Assembly (NCBI GenBank): GCA_030827365.1
Contig: JAUREO010000012.1
Location: forward strand, 1 to 43,181
DNA length: 43,181 bases
DNA from: Candidatus Poseidonia sp.
GTDB lineage: Archaea > Thermoplasmatota > Poseidoniia > Poseidoniales > Poseidoniaceae
Direction: 5' to 3'
In this document: positions 34,377 through 42,994 of the stretch, piece after piece
How positions within the stretch are numbered: position 1 is the first letter of the stretch
Layout of the letters: each line of letters starts with the position of its first letter
The notes under the pieces: generated by a model
What the model was told of the DNA's origin: nothing
Seen by the model: only the letters and a program-made list of their open reading frames with translations
Databases searched by the model: none
Position numbers and translations under genes: made by a program

Positions 34377-34426
34377 CGGTTCAATGGTCGGGTGACCTTC
34401 ATCAAAAGACCTTTTGTTGTTGGCAT

Positions 34427-36994
34427 CTAAAAAGAAAACAACGTAGATTGCCGACTGCCTTGCATCAACTCCTTTGCTGACCAACCAAATGCTTCGGTAA
34501 TTCTGCCAAGGGCTGTGGCGAGACGTTCTGCATAATAATCACCATCATAGGATGGTCTGTCACTTTCTTCATCCCACCATGGGGCAACATCAACTGGACT
34601 TTTTGAGCCATCTGTGACGATATAGGAAACTTTCATTCCGGAAGTGAAACCAAGACCACGTTCAATCATTTGGCGTGCAACCCGAACTTGAGCCATGCTG
34701 TCTGGATTTGCATATTCCGCATCGAAATCGACGTCTTCAAGGGAGGTGACTGGATTTCGTAACACTTTTCCTTTGCATGATTTCGATAGAATTAAATCAC
34801 CTACATTGACATTATTTTGTTTCAAGGATTGAACCTTGTGAATGGCAAAGGCAACCAATTCTTCGCCCTGATCCTTGAGAACAAATTGGAACAATTGATT
34901 CATTGATTCAATGAGGTATTGGAATGAATCGGTCCGTTGAGTTTCATAACCTCGAACGAGCATTTCTTCGTTTGGCCAAATCACCTGACCTAAATATCGC
35001 TTCTTTGCACCGTGGCTGAAAAAGACTGAAAGGCCTTTTTCAAATTCAAGGACCGCTGAATCTTGTGAAAATCGCTTCGCTAATTGAGTTCCAAACTCAA
35101 ACATGATTTTTGTAGGTTGTTCTAAATCAACTGATTGTTCTATGCTCGATGAAAAATAGGCTGTGCCTTGCAACTCGGGCACCTGAACAAATATGGAATC
35201 CGTATCTGAATACACTACACTGTGGCCTTCCCCTTCAAGTGATGATATAACCGACTTGATATTTTGACGAGCCCATGCTGTAATTGAAGAGCCTAAATCG
35301 CGATGCGTAAATCGGTAAAATCCACTTGCGAAGACGCCATAAAATGAATTCATCAAGATTTTTACAGCGTATTGCATTGCATCATGAAATCCCTCTGCAG
35401 ATGCATTCTGTTCTTGCTTTGCATGTTTTAGTGCAGATTTGTGTTCATCCCTTTTCGCCATCAAACCCTCAAGCAATTGAGGCACCAACCCTCGTTTTTC
35501 TTCGGATTTCAAAAAAAGAGCACCCGTTGGTGCAACATGATGAGCAGGTAATGGTTGCTCAAACGGTGATCGCTCAATTCGGGTGGTGTAACAAATATTT
35601 TTTCCAATCATAATCGAAGGATACATGCTCTTGAAATCGAGAACCGCAACCCAAGGGTACAGCCCTGCATCGACATCATGAACATAACCTCCAGCAATTT
35701 GGCCTTCTTTAGGTTCAGCCGAGCCTGTAAGAGGCACGGCCACCATTTTTTGGTCCGCCAATCGGATCACAAGCGAATCAATGAGTTGACTCGTGCTTCC
35801 ATTTGTAGCTGTATCCATCACCACTCGGGCCACGGATGCCAATGCTTCAGTGCGGCGAACGGCTTGTATCTCTTTGAGAATATCAAGGGGTAACTCTGCG
35901 TCCCGTACACAATACTCAATGACTTCCTGCGGCCTTTTTGCCCACTCTTCATCCATTTTTGACGCATCAATATCCATTTTGTGTTTTTCTTCATCTTCTG
36001 GAAATAATAATTTTGCAACAAAGGATAGCGTTTCCCGCTTTGGACGAAGGGCTTGTCTGGCTTGCCACCATGCATCCATGAAAATTCGACCGCACACCGT
36101 CCATGAGCGATTCGACAGGCGTTGGGGAATCAACCCGTCTCTATTTCGGTTCACTTCGTTTTCATTTGAAGCGCATCGCCCCCACCCAAACAGTGCTGAT
36201 TGTTTTTCCCAATCGTCTCTTTTTGAATGATGGAGCATTCGCTCTTTGATTCTTGGTAAATCGAAATTATCGATGTTGTATCCTGAAATAATATCTGGGT
36301 CGGTCTCAAAAATATACTCTGTCATTTGTTTCATGATGTCGACTTCGCTACCAACGAACGATTTTTGTTCACGTTTCCCTGTGCCGTAATATTCTATCCA
36401 AGCAGCACCACATAGGATTGAATTGTTTTCAATGCTGGTTTCGAGGTCAAATGAACATACTGTGAACGGAACTGGAAACGGTTCGCATGTATGAATCGAC
36501 TCCAGTCCAACCTCAAATGCTTCATCCACCCGAAATTCATGTTGCTGCACAGGTTCTGCTTCGATTTGAATATGCATTGCAAGGTCAAGGTCGAGAAACA
36601 GTCGGTTGACGAAAGGTATGTCTGCAGAGTATAATTCAAAATTTTGCGATTTCAATATTTTTCGTATGGATGGAACATGGAATGGTTGAGTTGCTCGAAC
36701 GGTCCAAACGGGTCGCATGCCCAACTCGGTCCATTTCATGACAGGGCCTGTGACTTCTTCGACATGTTCCATCTCTTTGACGCTTTCAACGAGTTGGTTG
36801 GTCTCAGGCGTCATTTCATCGATGGATGTCACGAACAAAGGAGAAAATTCGAAGGTCGGTTGCAAACCTGTCACACTCACAGCAACTGACTTTCCTTCGC
36901 TCGTCCTACCAAATAAATCGATGACCGTTGAAGAAGTTGATTCGCCATCAACCGCTCGATATCGTCCAGTCAAGATTCCTACCTTTGTCGACAT
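34427..36994 (-). CDS. polB: DNA polymerase family B with C-terminal PIP box
   Basis: Replicative DNA polymerase, 855 residues from the ATG at 36994 (a GTG at 37003 gives three more). The 3'-5' exonuclease has Exo I FDLET (D183, E185), Exo II GYNIDNFDLPRI and Exo III YCVRDAELP, so proofreading is intact. Polymerase motif A is DFKSMYPSIM (about 450), motif B KILMNSFYGVFASG, and motif C YSDTDS (about 597), with Ser replacing the usual Gly before DTDS. The last seven residues, QSTLFSF, are a PCNA-interacting peptide (QxxLxxF type). The stop lies 50 bases before the lipoprotein gene start. Archaeal PolB with full catalytic residues; whether it is the main replicase (versus PolD) is not decided here. 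Confidence 0.96.
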   Translation of the reverse strand: MSTKVGILTGRYRAVDGESTSSTVIDLFGRTSEGKSVAVSVTGLQPTFEFSPLFVTSIDEMTPETNQLVESVKEMEHVEEVTGPVMKWTELGMRPVWTVRATQPFHVPSIRKILKSQNFELYSADIPFVNRLFLDLDLAMHIQIEAEPVQQHEFRVDEAFEVGLESIHTCEPFPVPFTVCSFDLETSIENNSILCGAAWIEYYGTGKREQKSFVGSEVDIMKQMTEYIFETDPDIISGYNIDNFDLPRIKERMLHHSKRDDWEKQSALFGWGRCASNENEVNRNRDGLIPQRLSNRSWTVCGRIFMDAWWQARQALRPKRETLSFVAKLLFPEDEEKHKMDIDASKMDEEWAKRPQEVIEYCVRDAELPLDILKEIQAVRRTEALASVARVVMDTATNGSTSQLIDSLVIRLADQKMVAVPLTGSAEPKEGQIAGGYVHDVDAGLYPWVAVLDFKSMYPSIMIGKNICYTTRIERSPFEQPLPAHHVAPTGALFLKSEEKRGLVPQLLEGLMAKRDEHKSALKHAKQEQNASAEGFHDAMQYAVKILMNSFYGVFASGFYRFTHRDLGSSITAWARQNIKSVISSLEGEGHSVVYSDTDSIFVQVPELQGTAYFSSSIEQSVDLEQPTKIMFEFGTQLAKRFSQDSAVLEFEKGLSVFFSHGAKKRYLGQVIWPNEEMLVRGYETQRTDSFQYLIESMNQLFQFVLKDQGEELVAFAIHKVQSLKQNNVNVGDLILSKSCKGKVLRNPVTSLEDVDFDAEYANPDSMAQVRVARQMIERGLGFTSGMKVSYIVTDGSKSPVDVAPWWDEESDRPSYDGDYYAERLATALGRITEAFGWSAKELMQGSRQSTLFSF

Positions 36995-37140
36995 GACGGC
37001 CACTCTATTGGCTACTTGCCCATCGTCTTAGAACTCACCGATTTGCTTTTTTGGACCTTCAACTTTGAAAAAATCCTCAATAGATTGCCCCGAAATCATT
37101 GAAAGCCGAACCCCTATGGGAAAATTGGGGAGGTGAATTC

Positions 37141-38166
37141 GTGGCTGATGATATCGATTGGGATTCATTGACTTTTTCCATGACGCCCACCGATTTCATG
37201 TACATGACCACCATCCAAGGCGACGAGCCTTGGAAACCTGGTCAAATCATACCTTTCGGACCAATTCAGATGTCGCCTGCGGCCGGTGTCCTCAATTACG
37301 GGCAAGGTTTGTTTGAAGGAATGAAAGTCTTTCGAACTTCAAAGGAGAGAATCGTGTTCTTTCGACCAGAGGAAAATGCACGAAGAATGCAACGTGGAGC
37401 AGACCGTTTGAAAATTCCACCAGTGCCGGAATCCATTTTCATAGATGCAGTTGAGCAAGTCGTTTCGGCCAATCAAAAATTCATTCCTCCAGTTGGCCGT
37501 GGTGCGATGTATGTTCGTCCGCTCTTGATGGGAAGTGGTCCTGTCCTTGGAGTAGCACCAGCACCATCCTACACATTTTTGGTGTATGTCACTCCTGTAG
37601 GCCCTTACTTCAAAGGTGGTGTTCAAGCGATTGAACTGCTTATTTCCGATGTGCATCATCGCGCAGCCCCAGGTGGTTCAGGTGGGGTAAAAGCCATCGG
37701 AAATTATGCACCGGGAATGAAGCCGAGCAAAGAAGCAAAAGCACAAGGTTTTGCCGAAATCATTTATTTGGACGCAAAAACTCATACCTACATCGAAGAA
37801 GTCGGTGCTGCAAATTATTTTTGTATCAAAGACAACGTACTCTACACACCTGAACTTACAGGAACAATTCTACCCGGTATCACAAGAGATTCGACCATCC
37901 AACTCGCACGATCGATGGGTTACACCGTCATCGAAACCAAGGTGAGTGTTGAATTCGCTTTGGCTGCAGATGAGGCTTTTTGTTGTGGCACAGCTGCAGT
38001 GATTTCTCCAATCGGTTCAATCACACATGGTGATGTGAAGTCGGTGTATGGTGATGGAACACCTGGCTCGGTGACACAACTTCTCTACACTGAACTCACC
38101 AACATTCAGAAAGAATTGAGCGAAGACCCATTTTCATGGCTTCATGAATTGCCAAGTCATGTTTGA
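37141..38166 (+). CDS. ilvE: Branched-chain-amino-acid aminotransferase
   Basis: PLP fold type IV transaminase for Leu, Ile and Val. The frame opens at a TTG (37099), but GTG at 37141 follows an excellent GGAGGTGA (37129-37136), so the shorter 341-residue form is chosen. Motifs are GVLNYGQGLFEGMKVFRT near the start, GRGAMYVRPLLMGSGPVLGV, the PLP lysine K184 in VKAIGNYAPGMKPSKEAKAQ, EVGAANYFCIKD and TGTILPGITRDSTIQLARS. These match the BCAT group rather than D-amino acid transaminase. It is divergent from polB across about 145 bases and followed 41 bases later by the lipid kinase-like gene. Confidence 0.95.
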   Translation: MADDIDWDSLTFSMTPTDFMYMTTIQGDEPWKPGQIIPFGPIQMSPAAGVLNYGQGLFEGMKVFRTSKERIVFFRPEENARRMQRGADRLKIPPVPESIFIDAVEQVVSANQKFIPPVGRGAMYVRPLLMGSGPVLGVAPAPSYTFLVYVTPVGPYFKGGVQAIELLISDVHHRAAPGGSGGVKAIGNYAPGMKPSKEAKAQGFAEIIYLDAKTHTYIEEVGAANYFCIKDNVLYTPELTGTILPGITRDSTIQLARSMGYTVIETKVSVEFALAADEAFCCGTAAVISPIGSITHGDVKSVYGDGTPGSVTQLLYTELTNIQKELSEDPFSWLHELPSHV

Positions 38167-38207
38167 AATCAAGATGATGTTCAACCATTAACATTGGGGG
38201 CGGAAAC

Positions 38208-38870
38208 ATGCAAGAGTATGTTTGGGCTGCTCTATTGGGTTTCTATGTTGTTGTTGTATTGTATGCTACCAAGATTCCGTACAACCTCATGGTCAACAAA
38301 GGCGTTGAACACATTCGGGCAGTGTATTACAACCGAAAAATTGTCCACGTGTTTGCAGGTGGCGTGATCTCTCTTGCCATTCCATATGTGTTCACTTCAC
38401 CCATGTACCCCTTCTTTTGTGGCTTAGCATTTACACTCTTGATTGGAAGTTTTCATTGGTTTGGCGCCCACCTCACTTGGTTTCAAACCGAGGAAAATCA
38501 AAATGATGTGAAATTTGCATTGATGTGGTTTCTCTCGATTTCAATTCTATGGTACCTCCTTAACGACCCTTGGCTCGCCATCATGCCTTCATTGTTCATG
38601 GCATTTGGCGATGGAATTACTGGGGTGGTTCGTAACAGAGTCGTCCGACAAAGATCAAAACACCCAATTGGAAATGTCTTCATGTTCATTGTGAGTGCTC
38701 CATTGGGGTATTTTTGTGGCATCATGGCCGATGGTTCGTTTGAATGGTGGGGTGTGCTTGCAGCGTTCGTAGCCACGCTAGTTGAACGCTACGAGTTCGG
38801 TCCAATCGATGATAATATCCTCATCACAATTGCATCAAGTGCCATTATTTTTCTTGGAATGGTTTTGTAG
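38208..38870 (+). CDS. Dolichol/phytol kinase-like membrane protein
   Basis: A 220-residue integral membrane protein of the SEC59/VTE5-like kinase and CDP-lipid synthase superfamily. About six to seven hydrophobic segments are present. The family marks are RKIVHVFAGG (43-52), MAFGDGITGVVRNR (about 131-144), KHPIGNVFMF and ATLVERYEFGPIDDNILI near the end, with the acidic D-G and E-x-E positions thought to bind CTP/Mg. These proteins use CTP to phosphorylate polyprenol or form CDP-lipids; in archaea a role in CDP-archaeol-related lipid or N-glycosylation carrier dolichol-phosphate synthesis is plausible. A GGGGGCGG ribosome site precedes the ATG. Confidence 0.86.
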   Translation: MQEYVWAALLGFYVVVVLYATKIPYNLMVNKGVEHIRAVYYNRKIVHVFAGGVISLAIPYVFTSPMYPFFCGLAFTLLIGSFHWFGAHLTWFQTEENQNDVKFALMWFLSISILWYLLNDPWLAIMPSLFMAFGDGITGVVRNRVVRQRSKHPIGNVFMFIVSAPLGYFCGIMADGSFEWWGVLAAFVATLVERYEFGPIDDNILITIASSAIIFLGMVL

Positions 38871-38904
38871 GAACCAAAAAAAGTTCGTTTGAAAGGCCCA
38901 TAAC

Positions 38905-38912
38905 GAATAAAA
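38905..38912 (+). promoter_or_regulatory. TATA-box-like element upstream of H1-like gene
   Basis: AATAAAAA at 38905-38912 lies 23-30 bases before the ATG, so the transcript would have little or no leader. GAGGGT sits 9-14 bases before the start. Confidence 0.4.
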
Positions 38913-38934
38913 ACCAATTGCTTGAGGGTACATT

Positions 38935-39117
38935 ATGACTACTATTGTATCAATGCTCGAAGATATGGTCGCTACTCTAAATGAAGCAATGAAAGATGCT
39001 GTAAAATCAGACAAGGGAAACAAGACCGCTGGAACCCGTGTTCGTAAAGTCATGCAAGATATCAAGCGTTCAGCCCAGGATGTCCGAAATCAAATTCAAG
39101 AAATTCGAACGGAATAA
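38935..39117 (+). CDS. Histone H1-like (Hc1-type) small basic chromatin protein
   Basis: A 60-residue protein whose second half, DKGNKTAGTRVRKVMQDIKR followed by SAQDVRNQIQEIR, matches closely the pattern of bacterial H1-like proteins (chlamydial Hc1 N terminus and Bacteroidetes 'histone H1'), as I know them: KGNKAAGTRVRK.MQ.lK..AQ.iR..vQ. Residues 1-25 form a first helix with hydrophobic periodicity (VSMLEDMVATLNEAMKDAV). It lacks the Lys/Ala/Pro-rich tail of Hc1, so it is a core-only form. The likely role is nucleoid binding and compaction. It has its own TATA-like box and stands alone between lipid-kinase-like and CoA-transferase genes. Transfer from bacteria is plausible. It is neither an archaeal histone fold nor Alba. 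Confidence 0.8.
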   Translation: MTTIVSMLEDMVATLNEAMKDAVKSDKGNKTAGTRVRKVMQDIKRSAQDVRNQIQEIRTE

Positions 39118-39166
39118 TTCATTCAATCATAAGAATGACTTTGGGGCGATTGCCCTTGTTTGAACT

Positions 39167-40216
39167 ATGTTCAAACCTCTTCGTGGAATCAAAGTTCTTG
39201 ACCTATCAAGAATACTTGCTGGCCCTTATTGTGCCCAGCAACTTGCTGATTTGGGTGCTGAGGTGTTGAAAATTGAAGCACCTTGGGGCGATGACACCCG
39301 TAAATGGGGCCCTCCGTTTACTCCTGGCTTTGATGGAAAAGAGGTTGCGGCATATTTTCTCTCATGCAACAGAGGAAAGACCATTGAGCATGCTCATTTG
39401 ATAAATGATTGGAATGAAATCAAAGACCACATTGAACGAAGTGACATCATCATCGAAAATTTCAAACCGGGCACAATGGAAAAATTGCTCGATGCATGGC
39501 CTCAACATGCCATCATTTGTCGAATTACGGGCTATGGGCAAAGTGGTCCAAGAATGCACCAACCCGCCTATGACCTCACAATGCAAGCACGCTCTGGCAT
39601 CATGTCAATGACGGGTGAAAAAGGAAGAGAACCGGTGAAAGTGGGTGTGGCTTGGATTGATGTCATGACCGGAATGACGGCAACATCAGCCATTTTGGCT
39701 GCTTTATTCGAACGAGAAAAATCTGGTCAAGGGGCGCTTCTTGACCTATCGTTATGGGATGTTGCCGTCTCATCTATGGTCAATCAAGCTCACAACGTGT
39801 TCGCAGGAAAGCACCCCGAACCTATGGGTTCTGCACATCCAAACCTTGTTCCTTACAAAGTGTTCAAGGCACGAGATGGTTGGTTTGCATTGGGTATCGG
39901 TTCGGATGAACAATGGATGGAATTCTCCGCACGCACAGGTCTCGATGGAAAAGAACAATGGAGGACAAATCAAGGTCGAATTCAGTATCGAGACGAGGTT
40001 GAACAACGCGTTCAAAGTATCATTGAACATAGGACTCGAGCAGAACTTGAAGCATTGCTACAAGGCATCCCATGTGCACCTGTGAATTCTCTTCATGAGG
40101 CCCTTGAAGATGAACAATCCGTTGAACGACACGTGACTGAACTTGTAGGTGGTGTTCAAACATTGAGTTCAGTTTTCAGATTTTGTCAAGTTCAGAATGA
40201 GAACAAAGATGTTTGA
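39167..40216 (+). CDS. Type III CoA transferase (CaiB/BaiF family)
   Basis: Moves CoA between acyl groups through a mixed anhydride with an aspartate. The start PLRGIKVLDLSRILAGPYCA is the family hallmark, followed by QQLADLGAEVLKIEAPWGDD and FLSCNRGK. The catalytic Asp is expected at D136 in PAYDLTMQARSG. The middle carries SAHPNLVPYKVFKARDGWFA and the end PCAPVNSLHEALEDEQ, as in succinyl-CoA:glutarate and formyl-CoA transferases. At 349 residues it is about 40 residues shorter than usual, mainly at the C terminus, where its last 25 bases overlap the convergent FEN1 gene. The acyl substrate cannot be inferred. No ribosome binding site is visible, so a leaderless start is possible. Confidence 0.93.
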   Translation: MFKPLRGIKVLDLSRILAGPYCAQQLADLGAEVLKIEAPWGDDTRKWGPPFTPGFDGKEVAAYFLSCNRGKTIEHAHLINDWNEIKDHIERSDIIIENFKPGTMEKLLDAWPQHAIICRITGYGQSGPRMHQPAYDLTMQARSGIMSMTGEKGREPVKVGVAWIDVMTGMTATSAILAALFEREKSGQGALLDLSLWDVAVSSMVNQAHNVFAGKHPEPMGSAHPNLVPYKVFKARDGWFALGIGSDEQWMEFSARTGLDGKEQWRTNQGRIQYRDEVEQRVQSIIEHRTRAELEALLQGIPCAPVNSLHEALEDEQSVERHVTELVGGVQTLSSVFRFCQVQNENKDV

Positions 40217-41220
40217 CCAGAAGAACGCAGACGACCTCCTTCTTCGAGTTTCTCAAAAGCTTGGTCCATTCGACGTTGGCTGAACTCTCGTTCTGTTTGA
40301 AGGAATTGTACCAAACCCTCACGGTTCACCTCTCCCAGTTGCAACTTTTCATCGGGGACATCATTGCATGGATGATCAAGGAAAACATCGCGAATTTCAG
40401 ACAAATTTTCTGGGATGTCTTGACCTTTGAATGTGCATACTGCCTCCATCGTTTTGTGTTCTCGAATCAATTTCAATCCTGTTTTTGGTCCGATGCCTTT
40501 GATTCCTGGATGGAAATCAGTTCCGATCATAATACCAAGGTCAACCAATTGCTCTCTTGAAATTGAGAGGGAGTTGAGCATGGTTTCGAGGTTGATTTCC
40601 TGAGCATGTACCGTTCTGCCGTGTTGTTTCGTTCCATCGCTCATTAGATGGCGAACAAGCACTGGTGAGCCATACAGAAGGGCGTCCCAATCTTGTGTCG
40701 CTACTACATCGAGTTGCCCCCTTGTCGCCATCACAGCAGCCTGTGCTTCACCTTCTGCTGCAGCATCAACCCAAGGAACCCCAAGCAAATCGAGCAAGGT
40801 TTTGGTTTCTTCAACCATTTCTGGTGAATAATGCATGATTCGTTGAGCCATTTTTTGTGCCAATTTGAAATCCCCTTTTGCTAAGGCTTCTTTGTGAATT
40901 TCTTCTGCCTCAACTCTTCGCTGCCTTCGCATTTCAATTTCATCTGCCTTAAGAGCGGGGGAAGGCCCATCGAACACATAGACGGGGTGAATGCTGTGGG
41001 AAAGAAGAACGGATGTGCGATGTAAAAATCCCATCAAATGGGCTACGACCCTTCCTTCTGACGTACGTAAAGGCCCACCATCACCGGTGGGTGAACGGTC
41101 TCGCATTGTTGTCAAGAATTGAAACGCTGTAAGGAAAGCGTCGATACCTACTCTTTTTCCTGCCAACGCTTGGAGTGTTGTCTGCTCGGCATGTGCCAAG
41201 TCTTTCAGGTTACATCCCAT
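40192..41220 (-). CDS. fen: Flap endonuclease FEN1 with PIP box
   Basis: Structure-specific 5' flap nuclease for Okazaki-fragment maturation and base excision repair. From ATG 41220 (MGCNLKDL, with the essential Gly2) it has 342 residues, a normal length. Active-site acidic residues lie in GIDAF, YVFDG, AAAEGEAQAA and ATQDWDALLYGS, followed by the helix-hairpin-helix IGTDFHPGIKGIGPKTG. The C terminus QTSLFSF is a PCNA-interacting peptide almost identical to that of the polB gene in this window (QSTLFSF). The gene overlaps the 3' end of the CoA transferase by 25 bases on the opposite strand and is divergent from the methyltransferase gene. Confidence 0.96.
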   Translation of the reverse strand: MGCNLKDLAHAEQTTLQALAGKRVGIDAFLTAFQFLTTMRDRSPTGDGGPLRTSEGRVVAHLMGFLHRTSVLLSHSIHPVYVFDGPSPALKADEIEMRRQRRVEAEEIHKEALAKGDFKLAQKMAQRIMHYSPEMVEETKTLLDLLGVPWVDAAAEGEAQAAVMATRGQLDVVATQDWDALLYGSPVLVRHLMSDGTKQHGRTVHAQEINLETMLNSLSISREQLVDLGIMIGTDFHPGIKGIGPKTGLKLIREHKTMEAVCTFKGQDIPENLSEIRDVFLDHPCNDVPDEKLQLGEVNREGLVQFLQTEREFSQRRMDQAFEKLEEGGRLRSSGQTSLFSF

Positions 41221-41221
41221 A

Positions 41222-42439
41222 ATGAATAGCACATCATCACACTATGTATGTGTTGGCATACGCCATCATCAAGAAGTTGAACCACAACCAATGGTCATGA
41301 GCGAGGTGATGGTCACCCTTCGAGGTTGGCATCTTGCTTTAGCACACGCCGAACTTCAGGCCCTTCTACCAACAATGACAGTAACATCGACACCATCGAA
41401 GCGTTGGTATGCTGTTGAAGGACCAATGTCGGTTGAGGGTATCGAGCGGGCCTTGGAGCCTGCAGCCAATGTCGAATCCATTCTCTCACATGCAACCATA
41501 GTCGAGTGGAATGGTTCGTATGAAGGTGTCATGGACATTTTCCAAACAAGTCTTCAGCAAGATATCAACGGTACTGTTTCCACCTACACTTGGAGACACG
41601 GAAAGAAAATTGATGGCTGCTCCCTATCATCCTTGTCAAAAATGTGCGGTGGTGCACTTGTGGATTTCGGCAACAACATTGACCTTGAGCAGGCGGACCA
41701 AACCTTCGGTCTATGTTCCGATGCGGCATCATCTTGTATTCTCGCAGGTTGGTTTGTTGGTTCAACCCCCTCGGCATTCGGTGCTGAACGTCGACAAGCA
41801 ACGGAAAGGCCGTTTTTCAAACCAGTATCACTTGACCCTCGTTTGGCTCGAACGGCCATCAACATAGCGTGCGGGCCCATTTCGACCAACATTGTGCTCG
41901 ACCCGATGACCGGAACTGGTGGATTCATCATCGAAGCCTCGCTCTCCAAAAGAAACGGAGTAGGGCTCGACCACAACTCCGCCATGATCGAAGGGGCACA
42001 ATCGAATTTGAAGTGGGCTCACGATGGTGAAGATTCCCCGACTTGCGTTCTTCTACGGGGAGATGCCACCGCTCTTGGTACATTTTTACCACAGCACTAC
42101 CATGGTCACATCGCAGGCATCGTTCTTGACCCTCCGTATGGTCGAAATTCACAAGGTTCGTATCAACCACTAGAATTGCTCGAAAAAACACTCATGTCTG
42201 CCAAAGATGTCTTAGCAAAGACCGCTGGCATGGTGCTCATCTTGCCGATTCATCCAATGACTGTCTTCGAGGAAAGTGGGTTTCATCACGATGAAATCAA
42301 GCCACTCCACGGAACATTTTCTGAAGTTCAACGAATGCTTTCTGTCTGCGGATGGACCATTGAAGCGATGTTTACTGAACGCGTACACAAGAGCCTTACT
42401 CGTCTGGTCGTTCATGCAAAATTTGTTCTTCTAAATTGA
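41222..42439 (+). CDS. tRNA guanosine-N2 methyltransferase, Trm11/TrmG10 type
   Basis: S-adenosylmethionine-dependent RNA methyltransferase, likely acting on G10 of tRNA. The C-terminal Rossmann domain carries motif I VLDPMTGTGGFIIEASL (about 222-238), VGLDHNSAMIEGAQSNLKWA (motif II region) and the catalytic N2-guanine motif LDPPYG (about 302-307). The N-terminal 190 residues (TLRGWHLALAHAELQALLP onward) resemble the NFLD/THUMP half of the family. Length 405 is slightly long; the listed start at 41222 lies 1 base from the FEN1 start, which leaves no room for a promoter, so ATG 41291, 41297 or 41309 is more probable. Its last 44 bases overlap the convergent YkgJ-type gene. Confidence 0.88.
   Translation: MNSTSSHYVCVGIRHHQEVEPQPMVMSEVMVTLRGWHLALAHAELQALLPTMTVTSTPSKRWYAVEGPMSVEGIERALEPAANVESILSHATIVEWNGSYEGVMDIFQTSLQQDINGTVSTYTWRHGKKIDGCSLSSLSKMCGGALVDFGNNIDLEQADQTFGLCSDAASSCILAGWFVGSTPSAFGAERRQATERPFFKPVSLDPRLARTAINIACGPISTNIVLDPMTGTGGFIIEASLSKRNGVGLDHNSAMIEGAQSNLKWAHDGEDSPTCVLLRGDATALGTFLPQHYHGHIAGIVLDPPYGRNSQGSYQPLELLEKTLMSAKDVLAKTAGMVLILPIHPMTVFEESGFHHDEIKPLHGTFSEVQRMLSVCGWTIEAMFTERVHKSLTRLVVHAKFVLLN
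41241..41251. promoter_or_regulatory. Possible shared promoter element between FEN1 and methyltransferase genes
   Basis: ACTATGTATGT (41241-41251) reads as a TATA-like ACATACATAGT on the minus strand, about 22-31 bases from the FEN1 ATG, and lies 40-50 bases before the in-frame ATGs at 41291 and 41297 on the plus strand. Its near-symmetry would allow use in both directions. Confidence 0.35.
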
Positions 42440-42809
42440 GCAATGTGCTCGTCATCTCTTGGCTTGGAGGGTCAAATTTGTCTTTGTGAGGGCAGCCCTC
42501 ATCCAAGATTGCTGTGTCCTCATCGTTGAGGACATAGGGGTAGGTTTGACACCCTTTCGGACGAATTTCATACACAGAGCACATGCCTTCTGCGTGAGGT
42601 TCAGCACTTGATGTGAGCAAGAAAACACATGCCCTCGTCGTTGTATCGTTGAGCAGCATTCGAATACCTTTGGACTGCCATGAAAAGTCATCGATGGCAA
42701 GGCCGGTTCGGCGTGATAATCGTGCCGCTTCGGTTTGTGTGATGGGCATGGTGGTCTCTCTGCAACAAGCCGAACATTTCATGGGAATGCACGGTAATTT
42801 CTTGCCCAT
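42396..42809 (-). CDS. YkgJ-type Cys-cluster protein
   Basis: A 137-residue protein of the YkgJ/UPF0153 family, thought to coordinate a metal (zinc or iron-sulphur). The conserved order of cysteines is present: KCSACC (C12, C15, C16), a lone C61, MCSVYEIRPKGCQTYPY (C77, C87) and EGCPHKD (C106). The RP-x-x-C motif is the family mark. Function is unknown; such genes often neighbour flagellar, tRNA or lipid genes. The first ATG at 42809 is used; ATG 42782 (MKCSACC) would drop C7. The C-terminal end overlaps the tRNA methyltransferase by 44 bases. Confidence 0.87.
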   Translation of the reverse strand: MGKKLPCIPMKCSACCRETTMPITQTEAARLSRRTGLAIDDFSWQSKGIRMLLNDTTTRACVFLLTSSAEPHAEGMCSVYEIRPKGCQTYPYVLNDEDTAILDEGCPHKDKFDPPSQEMTSTLLNLEEQILHERPDE

Positions 42810-42865
42810 GAACTAGGCAAACCATCCGCCTTATTCAAGAAGGGGGGATGATTCGGGTGGTTTAC

Positions 42866-42942
42866 GGGCGATTAGGGTAGTCTGGATATCCTTCCGGCCT
42901 TCGGAGCCGGAGACGGGGGTTCGAATCCTCCATCGCCCGCCA
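42866..42942 (+). tRNA. tRNA-Arg(TCG)
   Basis: Acceptor GGGCGAT pairs with ATCGCCC, anticodon stem CCGGC/GCCGG around loop CTTCGGA gives TCG, and T arm GGGGG-TTCGAAT-CCTCC has one G-T pair. Discriminator G42939 is followed by an encoded CCA (42940-42942). TTATTCAAG, about 35 bases upstream, may be a TATA element. Confidence 0.96.
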
Positions 42943-42994
42943 CGCTCATCAAGCATGGAAACGTCGAGGAGGTAGATTTACTATCTCTCGTTTC

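Noticed and set aside
34377-34484. Longer N terminus for the PKD lipoprotein
   Set aside because: It would place 36 residues before a clear lipoprotein signal and overlap the polB end.
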